From: an uncultured cyanobacterium
GTDB lineage: Bacteria; Cyanobacteriota; Cyanobacteriia; Cyanobacteriales; Chroococcidiopsidaceae
Reading direction: 5' to 3'
NCBI GenBank assembly: GCA_946221495.1
Contig: CAMIFA010000034.1
Coordinates: 1 to 35,081, forward strand
Length of the DNA: 35,081 nt
Shown: positions 24,359 to 33,468 of the stretch, piece after piece
Position numbering within the stretch: position 1 is the first letter of the stretch
Layout of the letters: the number at the start of each line of letters is the position of its first letter
Program-made: the position numbers and the translations under genes
Notes under the pieces: model-generated
Database searches by the model: none
Seen by the model: the letters and a program-made list of their open reading frames with translations, nothing else
What the model was told of the DNA's origin: nothing

Positions 24359-26218
24359 ATGGTAGTAACTCGGAAAAGTAAGTCTCAAAATCAAAAAACT
24401 AAAGATTTTAAAAGTGTGAAGCTATTTATCTCGTTGCCAGTAATCTCTTCTCTAGTAACAAGTTCAGTATGGTTGATAGCTACTGCTGCGATCGCTCAAC
24501 AATCTCCCCCCACGTCTCGATTGCAGGCTTCTGGTAATCAAGTTTCCTTAAATAATCGGACTATTCCTATTGCTTGGAGTCAGTGGCAGCAAGGTAAAGT
24601 TCATACTGCTATTAGTGACGCGGGTGTAAGTCAATTGGGAGTGGAGTTATTAAACACAAGCGATGAAGCAAAACAACCCGTGCAGTGGTTTACGGAACCA
24701 AATACGCCGCTTGTCCTGAATAGTCGCTTAACAGCAGCGTATCGTTATCTAGATGTTACTGATTTTGCTCAAAAGGCAGGTTGGCAGGTACAAGCTAGTG
24801 GCAATACTCTACGAATTACGTCACCAACAGCTAGAGTTCAAACAATTCGCCAAGCAAAGCAACCTTGGGGCGATCGCCTTGTTATTGATTTAAATCGTCC
24901 CACCTCCTGGCAAATAAAACAGCAGTCGGTAAGTAAAACCGCTAACCAAGAATGGCTAATTACAATTGATGCAGTAGCTAATCCTGCTTTAAGCCAACAA
25001 TTCTCTCCTAGCCTATTGAATCAAATTTTCAAAAACGATACACAAACGCGGATTCTCGAAGTTGAAGCAACTCCTAGTCTGACTAATATTCGTTTAAGTG
25101 TCCCCAATAAGCTATCTCCTCGTGTTAGCACTTTACCTAACCCAAATCGTTTAGTAATTGATCTACGACCAGATGCTATGGTAGAGCGAGATATTCTCTG
25201 GGCTAGAGGATTGCGCTGGCGGCAAAAGTTCGTTAATTTAGGCGCTGAACGCTTCCCAGTTGTGTGGCTAGAAATTAATCCTCGGACTGCTGGCTTAACT
25301 CTTAAACCAATTACAAGTGAAGCTACAACTCTTGTAGGTATTGCTCCTTTAATTAAAACGGCGATCGCTCAATCAGCCACTGCTGCAATTAATGGCGGGT
25401 TTTTCAATCGCAAAAATCAGTTACCTTTAGGGGCAATTCGCCGTGATGGTAGGTGGCTATCAAGTCCGATTCTCAATCGCGGTGCGATCGCATTGAATGA
25501 TTCTGGACAAGTAAAAATTGCTCGCCTCAGCCTGAAGGAAACCGTAGTTACCTCAACCGGACAGCGTTTACCCATATCATTTGTTAATAGCGGCTACGTC
25601 CAAGCTGGTATTGCCCGCTATTCTTCTGCCTGGGGAGGTACTTACACTCCACTAATCGATAATGAAACTATTGTAGTTGTCCAAAATAACTCTGTCACCG
25701 CTCAACTTCCAGGCGGTGTCGCTGGTAAATCTGCTTTTCCAATTCCCGCTAATGGATATTTGCTAGCTTTACGAGGCAATAATAATGCAGCTAATTTACT
25801 GCCACTTGGCACGCTTGTAAGTGAAGAAAGCGCCACTGTACCAGCAGACTTTGAGCGTTACCCTAATATAATTGGCGCAGGTCCAGTTTTAGTCCAAAAT
25901 AAGCAAATTGTGCTTGATGCTAAAGCCGAAGGATTCAGCGATGCTTTTATTCGCGAGAAAGCAGCTCGCAGTGGCATCGGTGTTACAGCCTCTGGCACTC
26001 TGATAATTGCTGCTGTTCATAATCGCCCTGGCGGCGCAGGTGCTACTTTGGCGGAAGTTGCTAAATTAATGCAGCAGCTGGGATGCGTTGATGCCCTTAA
26101 TTTTGATGGTGGTAGTTCTACAAGCCTTTATTTAGGAGGTCGACTTCTAAATCGCTCACCTATTACTGCGGCTCGTGTGCATAATGGTCTTGGTATTTTT
26201 CTACACAAAGACAATTGA
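24359..26218 (+). CDS. Exported phosphodiester glycosidase-family (NAGPA/DUF2233) protein
   Basis: 619 residues. A basic N-terminus and a hydrophobic stretch ending in ATAAIA form a signal peptide (about 18-46). Next comes a region with a copper-amine-oxidase-N-like pattern (SLNNRTIPIAWSQW) and an AMIN-like beta segment (about 165-275). The C-terminal half is the NAGPA domain, with AAINGGFFNRKNQLPLGAI, VDALNFDGGSSTSLYLGG and the closing RVHNGLGIFL. AMIN-like modules often bind peptidoglycan, so it probably acts in the periplasm or cell wall. Substrate unknown. Intact single gene. Confidence 0.87.
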   Translation: MVVTRKSKSQNQKTKDFKSVKLFISLPVISSLVTSSVWLIATAAIAQQSPPTSRLQASGNQVSLNNRTIPIAWSQWQQGKVHTAISDAGVSQLGVELLNTSDEAKQPVQWFTEPNTPLVLNSRLTAAYRYLDVTDFAQKAGWQVQASGNTLRITSPTARVQTIRQAKQPWGDRLVIDLNRPTSWQIKQQSVSKTANQEWLITIDAVANPALSQQFSPSLLNQIFKNDTQTRILEVEATPSLTNIRLSVPNKLSPRVSTLPNPNRLVIDLRPDAMVERDILWARGLRWRQKFVNLGAERFPVVWLEINPRTAGLTLKPITSEATTLVGIAPLIKTAIAQSATAAINGGFFNRKNQLPLGAIRRDGRWLSSPILNRGAIALNDSGQVKIARLSLKETVVTSTGQRLPISFVNSGYVQAGIARYSSAWGGTYTPLIDNETIVVVQNNSVTAQLPGGVAGKSAFPIPANGYLLALRGNNNAANLLPLGTLVSEESATVPADFERYPNIIGAGPVLVQNKQIVLDAKAEGFSDAFIREKAARSGIGVTASGTLIIAAVHNRPGGAGATLAEVAKLMQQLGCVDALNFDGGSSTSLYLGGRLLNRSPITAARVHNGLGIFLHKDN

Positions 26219-26463
26219 CGAGTGATCAGGAATTAATATTTCCCCAACCCTTTTTTAAAGTTTTCTTAAAGCTAGTTATGTATTTATGAAGACTTGATGT
26301 AGAAGTACGCAGTTGTTGCGATCGCTACTGACATTAATTAATTAGAGTCTGTTATCTTTGGCTAGGATTGCCTCATACGTAGTTCTACGGTTAAAATTTT
26401 TCGCTCTTAATCAGTTCTTCATAATACTGATGTACATTCTTTTCAACTTGGAGAAATATTTTT

Positions 26464-26880
26464 ATGGCTCAGACTCAAGAAACTTCTCAACCATCCACTT
26501 TACCCCTACCTCCAGCTATTATCTCTAAAGGTGTTGCGGCAACTGAACTGAGACCTTGGGGTTCTTTTACTGTCCTAGAAGAAGGGCGAGGATATAAAAT
26601 TAAGCGGATTGAAGTTAAACCAGGACATCGCCTTAGCCTCCAAATGCATCACCACCGTAGCGAACACTGGATCGTTGTTTCTGGTACAGCTAAAGTTACT
26701 TGTGGCGAGCAAGAAGTGATGCTAAGTAACAATCAATCTACTTATGTTCCTCAATGTACGAGTCACCGTCTAGAAAATCCTGGTGTAATTCCTTTAGTCT
26801 TGATAGAAGTCCAAAATGGGGAATACTTGGGAGAAGACGATATCATTCGCTTTCAAGACGATTACGCTCGTAGTAAGTAA
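26464..26880 (+). CDS. Cupin-domain phosphomannose isomerase-type protein
   Basis: 138 residues equal to the C-terminal cupin of type II phosphomannose isomerase/GDP-mannose pyrophosphorylase. RPWGSFTVLEEGRGYKIKRI is followed by the metal-site strand LQMHHHRSEHWIVVSG and then VPQCTSHRLENPG. The pyrophosphorylase domain is absent, so only isomerase activity (fructose-6-P to mannose-6-P) is expected. GGAGAA upstream of the ATG is a plausible ribosome site. A short GGGGCAGC tandem repeat follows the gene (about 26884-26902). Confidence 0.88.
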   Translation: MAQTQETSQPSTLPLPPAIISKGVAATELRPWGSFTVLEEGRGYKIKRIEVKPGHRLSLQMHHHRSEHWIVVSGTAKVTCGEQEVMLSNNQSTYVPQCTSHRLENPGVIPLVLIEVQNGEYLGEDDIIRFQDDYARSK

Positions 26881-26993
26881 TAGTAGGGGCAGCAGGGGCA
26901 GCACAGGAAGGCAAGAGTAATCTTATCGCTAAAATAGTTTTACTGATTGCATTTCTCTAACCCCTGGTTCCTCTAGCCCCTTTTTTCAAGTCA

Positions 26994-27332
26994 ATGATTC
27001 AGATTAGTTCAACTGCTGCTAGTGAAATTAAACGTTTAAGAGCAAAGCGCAACTCTAATACATTCTTTCGTTTACAGGTTCAATCTGGTGGCTGCTCTGG
27101 CTTGTTTTACGATCTGAAATTTGATCAGGAAGTAAGACAAGGTGATCGCTTATACGAGTGTGCTGGGATTTCAGTGGTGATCGATGCCCAAAGCTTGAAT
27201 TACATTAACGAACTTACACTCGATTACTCAGAAGACTTGATGGGTGGCGGGTTTCGCTTTTATAACTCCAGGGCGATCGCTACTTGTGGTTGCGGCAACT
27301 CTTTTTCTACTAGTCCCGACGTGCATAGCTAA
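26994..27332 (+). CDS. HesB/IscA/SufA family iron-sulfur carrier
   Basis: 112 residues. A-type Fe-S carrier with the first ligand in QSGGCSGLFYDL and the CxC pair in ATCGCGNSF near the C-terminus, the usual spacing. The start ATG is at 26994. It probably delivers clusters to apo-proteins; no suf or isc genes are nearby. It lies just upstream of the ribosomal operon but 142 bases separate it from rpsL, so cotranscription is uncertain. Confidence 0.92.
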   Translation: MIQISSTAASEIKRLRAKRNSNTFFRLQVQSGGCSGLFYDLKFDQEVRQGDRLYECAGISVVIDAQSLNYINELTLDYSEDLMGGGFRFYNSRAIATCGCGNSFSTSPDVHS

Positions 27333-27474
27333 ATTATAAATAGGCGAAATTCTTTTTAACCCAATCCAAATTAAAGCACTTGATTTTAATAATTTGACAT
27401 ATTAATAAAATACTCGGTATAATCAGAATTCGTTAAAACTTTAGAGCAGCAAGAATCTTTATACGCTGTAACTC

Positions 27475-27852
27475 ATGCCAACTATACAGCAACTTATCCG
27501 CAACGAACGTCAAGTAACTACCAAGAAAACTAAGTCCCCAGCTCTGAAGCAATGCCCCCAGCGTCGTGGTGTTTGCACCAGAGTTTATACAACAACACCC
27601 AAGAAGCCAAATTCAGCTCTGCGGAAAGTTGCCAGGGTACGTCTAACTTCTGGTTTTGAAGTGACAGCTTATATTCCCGGTATTGGTCACAACTTGCAAG
27701 AACACTCTGTTGTGATGATTCGCGGCGGTCGTGTCAAGGATTTGCCAGGAGTAAGATATCACATTATTCGTGGCACGCTAGACACAGCCGGAGTTAAAGA
27801 CCGTCGTCAAGGTCGCTCAAAATATGGTACTAAGCGTCCAAAACAAACATAA
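27475..27852 (+). CDS. rpsL: 30S ribosomal protein S12 (uS12)
   Basis: 125 residues, full length. The TPKKPNSALRKVARVRL and GGRVKDLPGVRYH loops that line the decoding centre are unchanged, with the lysines that confer streptomycin sensitivity present. First gene of the str operon, as in other cyanobacteria. Confidence 0.99.
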   Translation: MPTIQQLIRNERQVTTKKTKSPALKQCPQRRGVCTRVYTTTPKKPNSALRKVARVRLTSGFEVTAYIPGIGHNLQEHSVVMIRGGRVKDLPGVRYHIIRGTLDTAGVKDRRQGRSKYGTKRPKQT

Positions 27853-28097
27853 AGCTTTGTAGGTGAACGCTCAAAAAGAGTGTTTGCAGAAGTGGTAATC
27901 CTGCTGCATTAATTGCATTAGTCACCCTAACACTTACAACTAAAAAAATAGAATACATAATGTAGCTGTTTTGCAAAGCTAGCATTCAAGCTATTTAGTT
28001 TCAGATAGTTAAGTTCAAAAGTTAGAGCAGGATTACCCAATAGAATTATTTTTCGACTTCAATTAAATTCATCAATTGCTAAATCCAAGGCTTACGT

Positions 28098-28568
28098 ATG
28101 TCTCGTCGTACTGTTGTTCAAAAACGTCCAGTTCCTCCAGATTCAGTGTATAATAGCCGTCTGATCAGTATGCTGATGCGGCGCGTAATGCATAGTGGCA
28201 AAAAATCAATTGCCGCAAATATTGTCTATGACGCGCTGAAAACTATCGAGGAACGCACTGGTTCGGAGCCATTGGAAACCTTTGAAAGAGCCGTGCGGAA
28301 TGCGACACCCTTGGTAGAAGTAAAAGCTCGTCGCGTCGGCGGCGCAACATACCAAGTACCAATGGAAGTCCGTACTGAGCGAGGTACTACCTTAGCATTA
28401 CGTTGGATACTTCAGTTTGCTAGACAACGTCCAGGGCGCACAATGGCTAGTAAATTGGCAAACGAGTTAATGGATGCTGCTAATGACACTGGCAACGCCA
28501 TTCGTAAACGTGAAGAAACTCATAGAATGGCAGAAGCAAATAAAGCTTTTGCTCATTATCGCTACTAA
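28098..28568 (+). CDS. rpsG: 30S ribosomal protein S7 (uS7)
   Basis: 156 residues, full length, with the N-terminal RRTVVQKRPVPPDSVYNS and the internal MLMRRVMHSGKKSIA segment typical of S7. It binds 16S rRNA in the 30S head and can act as the translational repressor of the operon. The 245-base gap from rpsL is long; I see no other gene or a clear terminator in it. Confidence 0.99.
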   Translation: MSRRTVVQKRPVPPDSVYNSRLISMLMRRVMHSGKKSIAANIVYDALKTIEERTGSEPLETFERAVRNATPLVEVKARRVGGATYQVPMEVRTERGTTLALRWILQFARQRPGRTMASKLANELMDAANDTGNAIRKREETHRMAEANKAFAHYRY

Positions 28569-28680
28569 GAAGATCGCGAATCTTCAGGAATTGCGCTTCT
28601 TAGGACGGTTTTCCGTAAGCGGATAAAATCTTAACAGAGAGTAACATAGATACTAAGATATAACTGCGGCAAAGACTATT

Positions 28681-28686
28681 AGGAGG
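28681..28686 (+). promoter_or_regulatory. Shine-Dalgarno site fixing the fusA GTG start
   Basis: AGGAGG lies five bases before GTG 28692-28694. This supports the non-ATG start, since the product then begins MARTIPLERVRNIGI as in other EF-G proteins. Confidence 0.85.
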
Positions 28687-28691
28687 CAGCT

Positions 28692-30767
28692 GTGGCACGT
28701 ACGATCCCGCTTGAGAGAGTACGCAATATTGGAATTGCGGCGCATATAGACGCGGGCAAGACAACGACAACAGAGCGAATCTTGTTCTACTCAGGTATAG
28801 TTCATAAGATTGGTGAAGTCCATGAAGGAACAGCTGTAACCGACTGGATGGAACAAGAGCGGGAGCGGGGAATTACTATTACTGCTGCTGCTATTAGTAC
28901 CAGTTGGAAAGATCATCAGATAAATATTATTGATACACCAGGTCACGTTGACTTCACAATTGAAGTCGAACGCTCAATGCGCGTGTTAGATGGCGTGATT
29001 ACGGTTTTATGCTCTGTAGGGGGCGTACAACCGCAGACAGAAACAGTGTGGCGACAGGCAGATCGCTACAAAGTGCCGCGAATCGTCTTTATTAACAAGA
29101 TGGATCGCACTGGAGCGAACTTTTTTAAAGTTTTTGAACAGATGCGCGATCGCCTGCGGACTAACGCCGTAGCGATTCAACTGCCAATTGGTAGCGAAAG
29201 TGACTTTAAAGGCATTGTTGACCTAGTACAGATGTGTGCTTTCATGTACAACAATGATCAAGGCACTGATATTCAACAAATTGAAATTCCTGCGGATATG
29301 CAGGCTCAGGCAGAGGAATATCGCGCCAAATTAGTTGAGGCAGTAGCTGAAACTGATGAAGCTTTGATTGAGAAGTATCTAGAAGGCGAAGAACTTACAG
29401 AAGCTGAAATTCGTAAGGGTTTGCGCCAAGGAACAACTGCGGGTACGATTGTCCCCGTACTTTGCGGCTCCGCCTTTAAAAACAAAGGCGTTCAATTAAT
29501 GCTGGACGCTGTTGTAGACTACTTGCCAGCACCAATTGATGTACCACCAATTCAAGGTACATTGCCAAATGGTGACATAGTTGAAAGACGTGCCGACGAC
29601 ACAGAACCGCTATCAGCTCTTGCTTTTAAGATTATGGCTGATCCTTACGGTCGCCTCACCTTCGTGCGCGTTTATTCTGGCATTCTGAAAAAAGGTAGCT
29701 ATGTCCTCAATGCCACTAAAGACAAAAAGGAAAGAATTTCCCGCCTGGTTATTTTAAAGGCAGACGAACGTAGTGACGTAGATGAACTGCGAGCAGGCGA
29801 TTTAGGAGCAGCTTTGGGTTTAAAAGACACTCTCACAGGTGATACCCTGTGCGATGACAACGCCCCAGTAATGCTGGAATCTCTGTTTATTCCTGAACCG
29901 GTGATTTCAGTAGCAGTTGAGCCGAAAACTAAGCAGGACATGGATAAGCTGTCTAAGGCGCTGCAATCATTATCTGAAGAAGACCCTACCTTCCGCGTTT
30001 CTGTTGATTCAGAAACTAACCAAACTGTAATTGCGGGGATGGGAGAGCTGCACCTAGAGATTCTGGTAGACCGAATGCTACGAGAATTTAAGGTAGAAGC
30101 AAACGTCGGTGCGCCGCAAGTTGCTTACCGCGAAACAATTCGTAAACGTATTAGAACCGAAGGCAAGTTCATTCGTCAAAGTGGTGGTAAAGGTCAGTAC
30201 GGTCACGTAGTTATTGAAGTTGAGCCAGGAGATCCGGGTAGCGGCTTTGAGTTCGTATCTAAGATTGTTGGCGGTGTTGTACCGAAAGAGTACATTGGAC
30301 CATCTGAGCAGGGAATGAAAGAAACCTGTGAATCAGGGATATTAGCTGGATATCCGGTAATTGACATCAAAGCAACACTGGTTGATGGGTCTTACCACGA
30401 TGTAGACTCCTCAGAAATGGCATTCAAGATTGCTGGCTCAATGGCAATTAAGGACGCAGTGATGAAGGCTCAACCTGTGCTGTTAGAGCCTATGATGAAA
30501 GTTGAGGTTGAAGTCCCAGAAAACTTCCTAGGGGATGTCATGGGCGACCTTAATTCCCGTCGTGGTCAAATAGAAGGCATGGGATCTGAACAAGGCATTG
30601 CTAAAGTGACTGCTAAAGTTCCCTTGGCAGAGATGTTTGGTTATGCCACAGATATCCGCTCTAAAACCCAAGGTCGGGGCATCTTCGCGATGGAGTTTAG
30701 CCACTACGAAGAAGTGCCTCGCAACGTGGCAGAAGCAATTATTGCTAAGAGCAAAGGAAACGCTTAA
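28692..30767 (+). CDS. fusA: Elongation factor G
   Basis: 691 residues, normal length. P-loop AHIDAGKT at 17-24, then DTPGHVDF and NKMDRTGA complete the GTPase site; domains II to V follow with GGKGQYGHV and the C-terminal EGMGSEQG region. It catalyses ribosomal translocation. GTG start with a perfect Shine-Dalgarno site. It lies between rpsG and tuf in the str operon. Confidence 0.99.
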   Translation: MARTIPLERVRNIGIAAHIDAGKTTTTERILFYSGIVHKIGEVHEGTAVTDWMEQERERGITITAAAISTSWKDHQINIIDTPGHVDFTIEVERSMRVLDGVITVLCSVGGVQPQTETVWRQADRYKVPRIVFINKMDRTGANFFKVFEQMRDRLRTNAVAIQLPIGSESDFKGIVDLVQMCAFMYNNDQGTDIQQIEIPADMQAQAEEYRAKLVEAVAETDEALIEKYLEGEELTEAEIRKGLRQGTTAGTIVPVLCGSAFKNKGVQLMLDAVVDYLPAPIDVPPIQGTLPNGDIVERRADDTEPLSALAFKIMADPYGRLTFVRVYSGILKKGSYVLNATKDKKERISRLVILKADERSDVDELRAGDLGAALGLKDTLTGDTLCDDNAPVMLESLFIPEPVISVAVEPKTKQDMDKLSKALQSLSEEDPTFRVSVDSETNQTVIAGMGELHLEILVDRMLREFKVEANVGAPQVAYRETIRKRIRTEGKFIRQSGGKGQYGHVVIEVEPGDPGSGFEFVSKIVGGVVPKEYIGPSEQGMKETCESGILAGYPVIDIKATLVDGSYHDVDSSEMAFKIAGSMAIKDAVMKAQPVLLEPMMKVEVEVPENFLGDVMGDLNSRRGQIEGMGSEQGIAKVTAKVPLAEMFGYATDIRSKTQGRGIFAMEFSHYEEVPRNVAEAIIAKSKGNA

Positions 30768-30790
30768 CTAGAAAAGGAACCGATTATTAC

Positions 30791-32020
30791 ATGGCACGCG
30801 CAAAGTTTGAAAGGACTAAACCCCACGTCAACATCGGTACGATTGGTCACGTTGACCACGGCAAAACTACATTGACGGCAGCGATTACAATGACCCTGGC
30901 TGCTATGGGTCAAGCAACGGCTCGTAAGTATGCTGATATTGATGCTGCACCTGAAGAAAAGGCTCGCGGGATTACTATCAATACAGCTCACGTTGAGTAT
31001 GAAACTGGAACTCGCCACTATGCCCACGTAGACTGCCCAGGACACGCGGATTATGTGAAGAACATGATCACTGGTGCGGCACAAATGGATGGCGGGATCT
31101 TAGTAGTTTCAGCTGCTGATGGACCGATGCCCCAAACTAGAGAGCATATCCTGCTTGCTAAACAGGTAGGTGTGCCTAACTTAGTTGTCTTTTTGAATAA
31201 GAAAGACATGGTGGATGACGATGAGCTGCTAGAACTCGTAGAACTCGAAGTCCGCGAACTACTAAGTAGTTACGATTTTCCAGGTGATGACATCCCTGTT
31301 ATCGCTGGTTCAGGCTTGCTGGCGTTGGAAGCGATGACCGCTAATCCAAAAACGCAACGCGGTGAAAATGAGTGGGTAGACAAAATCTACGAATTGATGG
31401 ATGCTGTAGACTCATACATTCCTACGCCTGAGCGAGATGTGGATAAGCCCTTCTTAATGGCTGTAGAAGATGTTTTCTCGATTACAGGTCGGGGTACAGT
31501 AGCAACTGGTCGGATTGAGCGTGGTAAAGTCAAAGTCGGCGATACCGTAGAACTAGTTGGCATTAGAGCTACTCGTAATACAACTGTAACTGGCATCGAG
31601 ATGTTCAAAAAGAGTCTTGATGAAGGTATGGCAGGAGATAATGCTGGAGTGCTGCTGCGCGGTATCCAGAAAACAGATATTGAGCGGGGTATGGTAATTG
31701 CCAAGCCTGGTTCAATTACGCCTCACACTCAATTTGAAGGTGAAGTATACGTCCTGCAAGAGAAAGAAGGTGGTCGCAAGACACCATTTTTCCCTGGCTA
31801 TCGTCCTCAATTCTATGTACGGACAACGGACGTAACAGGTACAATTAGAACTTTTACCGCAGATGATGGTAGCGAAGCCGAAATGGTAATGCCAGGCGAT
31901 CGCATTAAAATGACGGTGGAACTGATCAACCCAATCGCCATTGAGCAAGGAATGCGGTTTGCTATTCGTGAAGGTGGTCGCACCATTGGTGCTGGTGTGG
32001 TTTCTAAAATTGTGAAATAA
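30791..32020 (+). CDS. tuf: Elongation factor Tu
   Basis: 409 residues, with P-loop GHVDHGKT at 19-26, DCPGHADYV and NKKD. It carries the 10-residue insertion after NPKTQRGENEW found in cyanobacterial and plastid EF-Tu. It delivers aminoacyl-tRNA to the ribosome. It begins 23 bases after fusA; AAGGAA lies upstream of its ATG. A strong hairpin follows the stop. Confidence 0.99.
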   Translation: MARAKFERTKPHVNIGTIGHVDHGKTTLTAAITMTLAAMGQATARKYADIDAAPEEKARGITINTAHVEYETGTRHYAHVDCPGHADYVKNMITGAAQMDGGILVVSAADGPMPQTREHILLAKQVGVPNLVVFLNKKDMVDDDELLELVELEVRELLSSYDFPGDDIPVIAGSGLLALEAMTANPKTQRGENEWVDKIYELMDAVDSYIPTPERDVDKPFLMAVEDVFSITGRGTVATGRIERGKVKVGDTVELVGIRATRNTTVTGIEMFKKSLDEGMAGDNAGVLLRGIQKTDIERGMVIAKPGSITPHTQFEGEVYVLQEKEGGRKTPFFPGYRPQFYVRTTDVTGTIRTFTADDGSEAEMVMPGDRIKMTVELINPIAIEQGMRFAIREGGRTIGAGVVSKIVK

Positions 32021-32038
32021 CACGGTTTTAACTTTCTT

Positions 32039-32094
32039 AGGAGCAGATAAAGCAATGCCCACAAGGTAAAATGCTTTTCTGCTCCTTTAATTTC
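32039..32094 (+). terminator. Terminator/attenuator between tuf and rpsJ
   Basis: AGGAGCAGA (32039-32047) pairs perfectly with TCTGCTCCT (32078-32086), and the inner AAAGCA with TGCTTT extends the stem after a bulge. TTTAATTTCG follows. It should end most tuf transcripts, so rpsJ needs readthrough or its own promoter. Confidence 0.75.
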
Positions 32095-32130
32095 GTTATT
32101 GAAAGAGGTTAGGAGTCACACATATTCTTA

Positions 32131-32158
32131 CCTCTAGCCTCTCGCCTCTCGCCTCTAT
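32131..32158. repeat. Heptamer tandem repeat (STRR-like), four units
   Basis: CCTCTAG, CCTCTCG, CCTCTCG, CCTCTAT in a row, just upstream of rpsJ. Short tandem heptamers are typical of cyanobacterial genomes. The complementary unit GAGGCGA recurs at 33276-33289. Confidence 0.65.
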
Positions 32159-32183
32159 TTAAACAGAACCTGGAAAATTTAAA

Positions 32184-32501
32184 ATGGCAACTCTTCAACA
32201 ACAAAAGATTCGGATTCGCTTGCAGGCTTTTGATCGACGCTTGCTTGATACTTCTTGTGAAAAAATTGTGGATACGGCAAATCGGACTAATGCAACAGCC
32301 GTAGGTCCAATTCCTTTACCGACGCGAAAACGGATTTATTGTTTACTGCGATCGCCCCACGTAGATAAGGATTCGCGGGAACACTTTGAAACTCGTACCC
32401 ATCGCCGGATTATTGATATTTATCAACCTTCTTCTAAAACGATTGATGCCTTGATGAAACTTGATTTACCATCAGGTGTGGACATCGAAGTCAAGCTCTA
32501 A
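32184..32501 (+). CDS. rpsJ: 30S ribosomal protein S10 (uS10)
   Basis: 105 residues with the S10 pattern KIRIRLQAFDRRLLD, GPIPLPTRKRIYCLLRSPHVDKDSREHFE and HRRIIDIYQPSSKTIDALM. It belongs to the 30S subunit and, as NusE, to antitermination complexes. In cyanobacteria it closes the str cluster, as here. A terminator follows. Confidence 0.99.
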   Translation: MATLQQQKIRIRLQAFDRRLLDTSCEKIVDTANRTNATAVGPIPLPTRKRIYCLLRSPHVDKDSREHFETRTHRRIIDIYQPSSKTIDALMKLDLPSGVDIEVKL

Positions 32502-32533
32502 AGTTGTTTAAGAGTTAGCGTATCCCAAGAATG

Positions 32534-32564
32534 CCCTTTAGAAGTTAGTCTAAAGGGTTTGTTT
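32534..32564 (+). terminator. Rho-independent terminator of rpsJ
   Basis: CCCTTTAGA and TCTAAAGGG form a perfect 9-bp stem around AGTTAG, followed by TTTGTTT. Confidence 0.85.
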
Positions 32565-32634
32565 ATGATAAGTTTAAGCGATAGATCAGCTAAAGTAAGA
32601 TTATATTGCCCAGTTACCGTTTTTACCCAGAAGA

Positions 32635-33276
32635 ATGGCATCCTCTTCCAAAATTGCGGTTCGAGAACTTCCTCTTTTTCCTTTACCGGAAGTAGTTCTC
32701 TTTCCAGGCAGACCCCTACCCCTGCATATATTTGAATTTCGCTACCGGATCATGATGAATACGATCCTAGAAAGCGATCGCCGCTTTGGAGTGTTGCTTT
32801 GGGATCCAGTGCGAGGTGAATCGGTAGCTGTTGGTTGCTGTGCGGAGATTATTCAATATCAGCGCCTTCCAGACGACCGGATGAAAATATTGACTCTAGG
32901 ACAGCAACGGTTTCGCGTTTTAGAGTATGTTCGAGAAAAGCCTTATAAAGTTGGGTTAGTGGAGTGGATTGAAGATCACCCGCCTCAAAAAGATTTAAGA
33001 CCACTAGCTACAGATGTAGAACAACTACTGCGGGATGTTGTGCGGTTGTCGGCAAAGTTAACCGATCAAGATATTGAACTACCAGAAGATATCCCCGATT
33101 TACCTACAGAGTTGTCTTACTGGGTAGCAAGTAACCTTTACGGTGTTGCTGAAGAACAGCAGGCACTACTAGAAACTCAGGATACTGCTGCTCGTCTAGA
33201 ACGCGAAGCCGAAATTCTTACTTCTACTCGCAATCACTTAGCAGCTCGTACAGTTCTTAAAGATACGTTCAATTAG
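32635..33276 (+). CDS. LON peptidase substrate-binding (LON-N) domain protein
   Basis: 213 residues consisting only of a Lon N-terminal domain: ELPLFPLPEVVLFPGRPLPLHIFEFRYRIMM at the start, then FGVLLWD and a helical end with LLETQDTAARLEREAEIL. There is no AAA+ or Ser-Lys protease part. Such stand-alone proteins are widespread in cyanobacteria and plants, and their role is poorly defined (substrate binding is presumed). ATG at 32635. It has its own transcription unit after the rpsJ terminator. Intact. Confidence 0.9.
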   Translation: MASSSKIAVRELPLFPLPEVVLFPGRPLPLHIFEFRYRIMMNTILESDRRFGVLLWDPVRGESVAVGCCAEIIQYQRLPDDRMKILTLGQQRFRVLEYVREKPYKVGLVEWIEDHPPQKDLRPLATDVEQLLRDVVRLSAKLTDQDIELPEDIPDLPTELSYWVASNLYGVAEEQQALLETQDTAARLEREAEILTSTRNHLAARTVLKDTFN

Positions 33277-33289
33277 AGGCGAGAGGCGA
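33276..33289. repeat. Heptamer repeat GAGGCGA x2
   Basis: Two exact tandem units beginning at the last base of the LON-domain gene's stop codon. They are the reverse complement of the TCGCCTC unit in the array at 32131-32158. Confidence 0.55.
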
Positions 33290-33381
33290 GTCGCTGCGCT
33301 CCAGTTATGAATTCTAAGTGTTGAATGTTGAGTTAAAAGAAGTAATTACTTCAACGTTTATGAATTCAAAACTCAAAAGCG

Positions 33382-33422
33382 CAAACTTGCGTGCGGGGGT
33401 TTCCCCCGTTGAGCAAAGTTTG
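33382..33422. repeat. Nested palindromic repeat between converging genes
   Basis: Outer arms CAAACTT (33382-33388) and AAGTTTG (33416-33422); inner arms CGGGGG and CCCCCG around TTT (33394-33408). On the minus strand it is followed by TTTTGAGTTTTG, so it may also terminate pheA. The G-run/TTT/C-run core resembles the element at 13434-13482. Confidence 0.6.
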
Positions 33423-33468
33423 TATAGAACTCGAAACTCAAAACTACTGTCAGCTTTCCCTACCCTTT

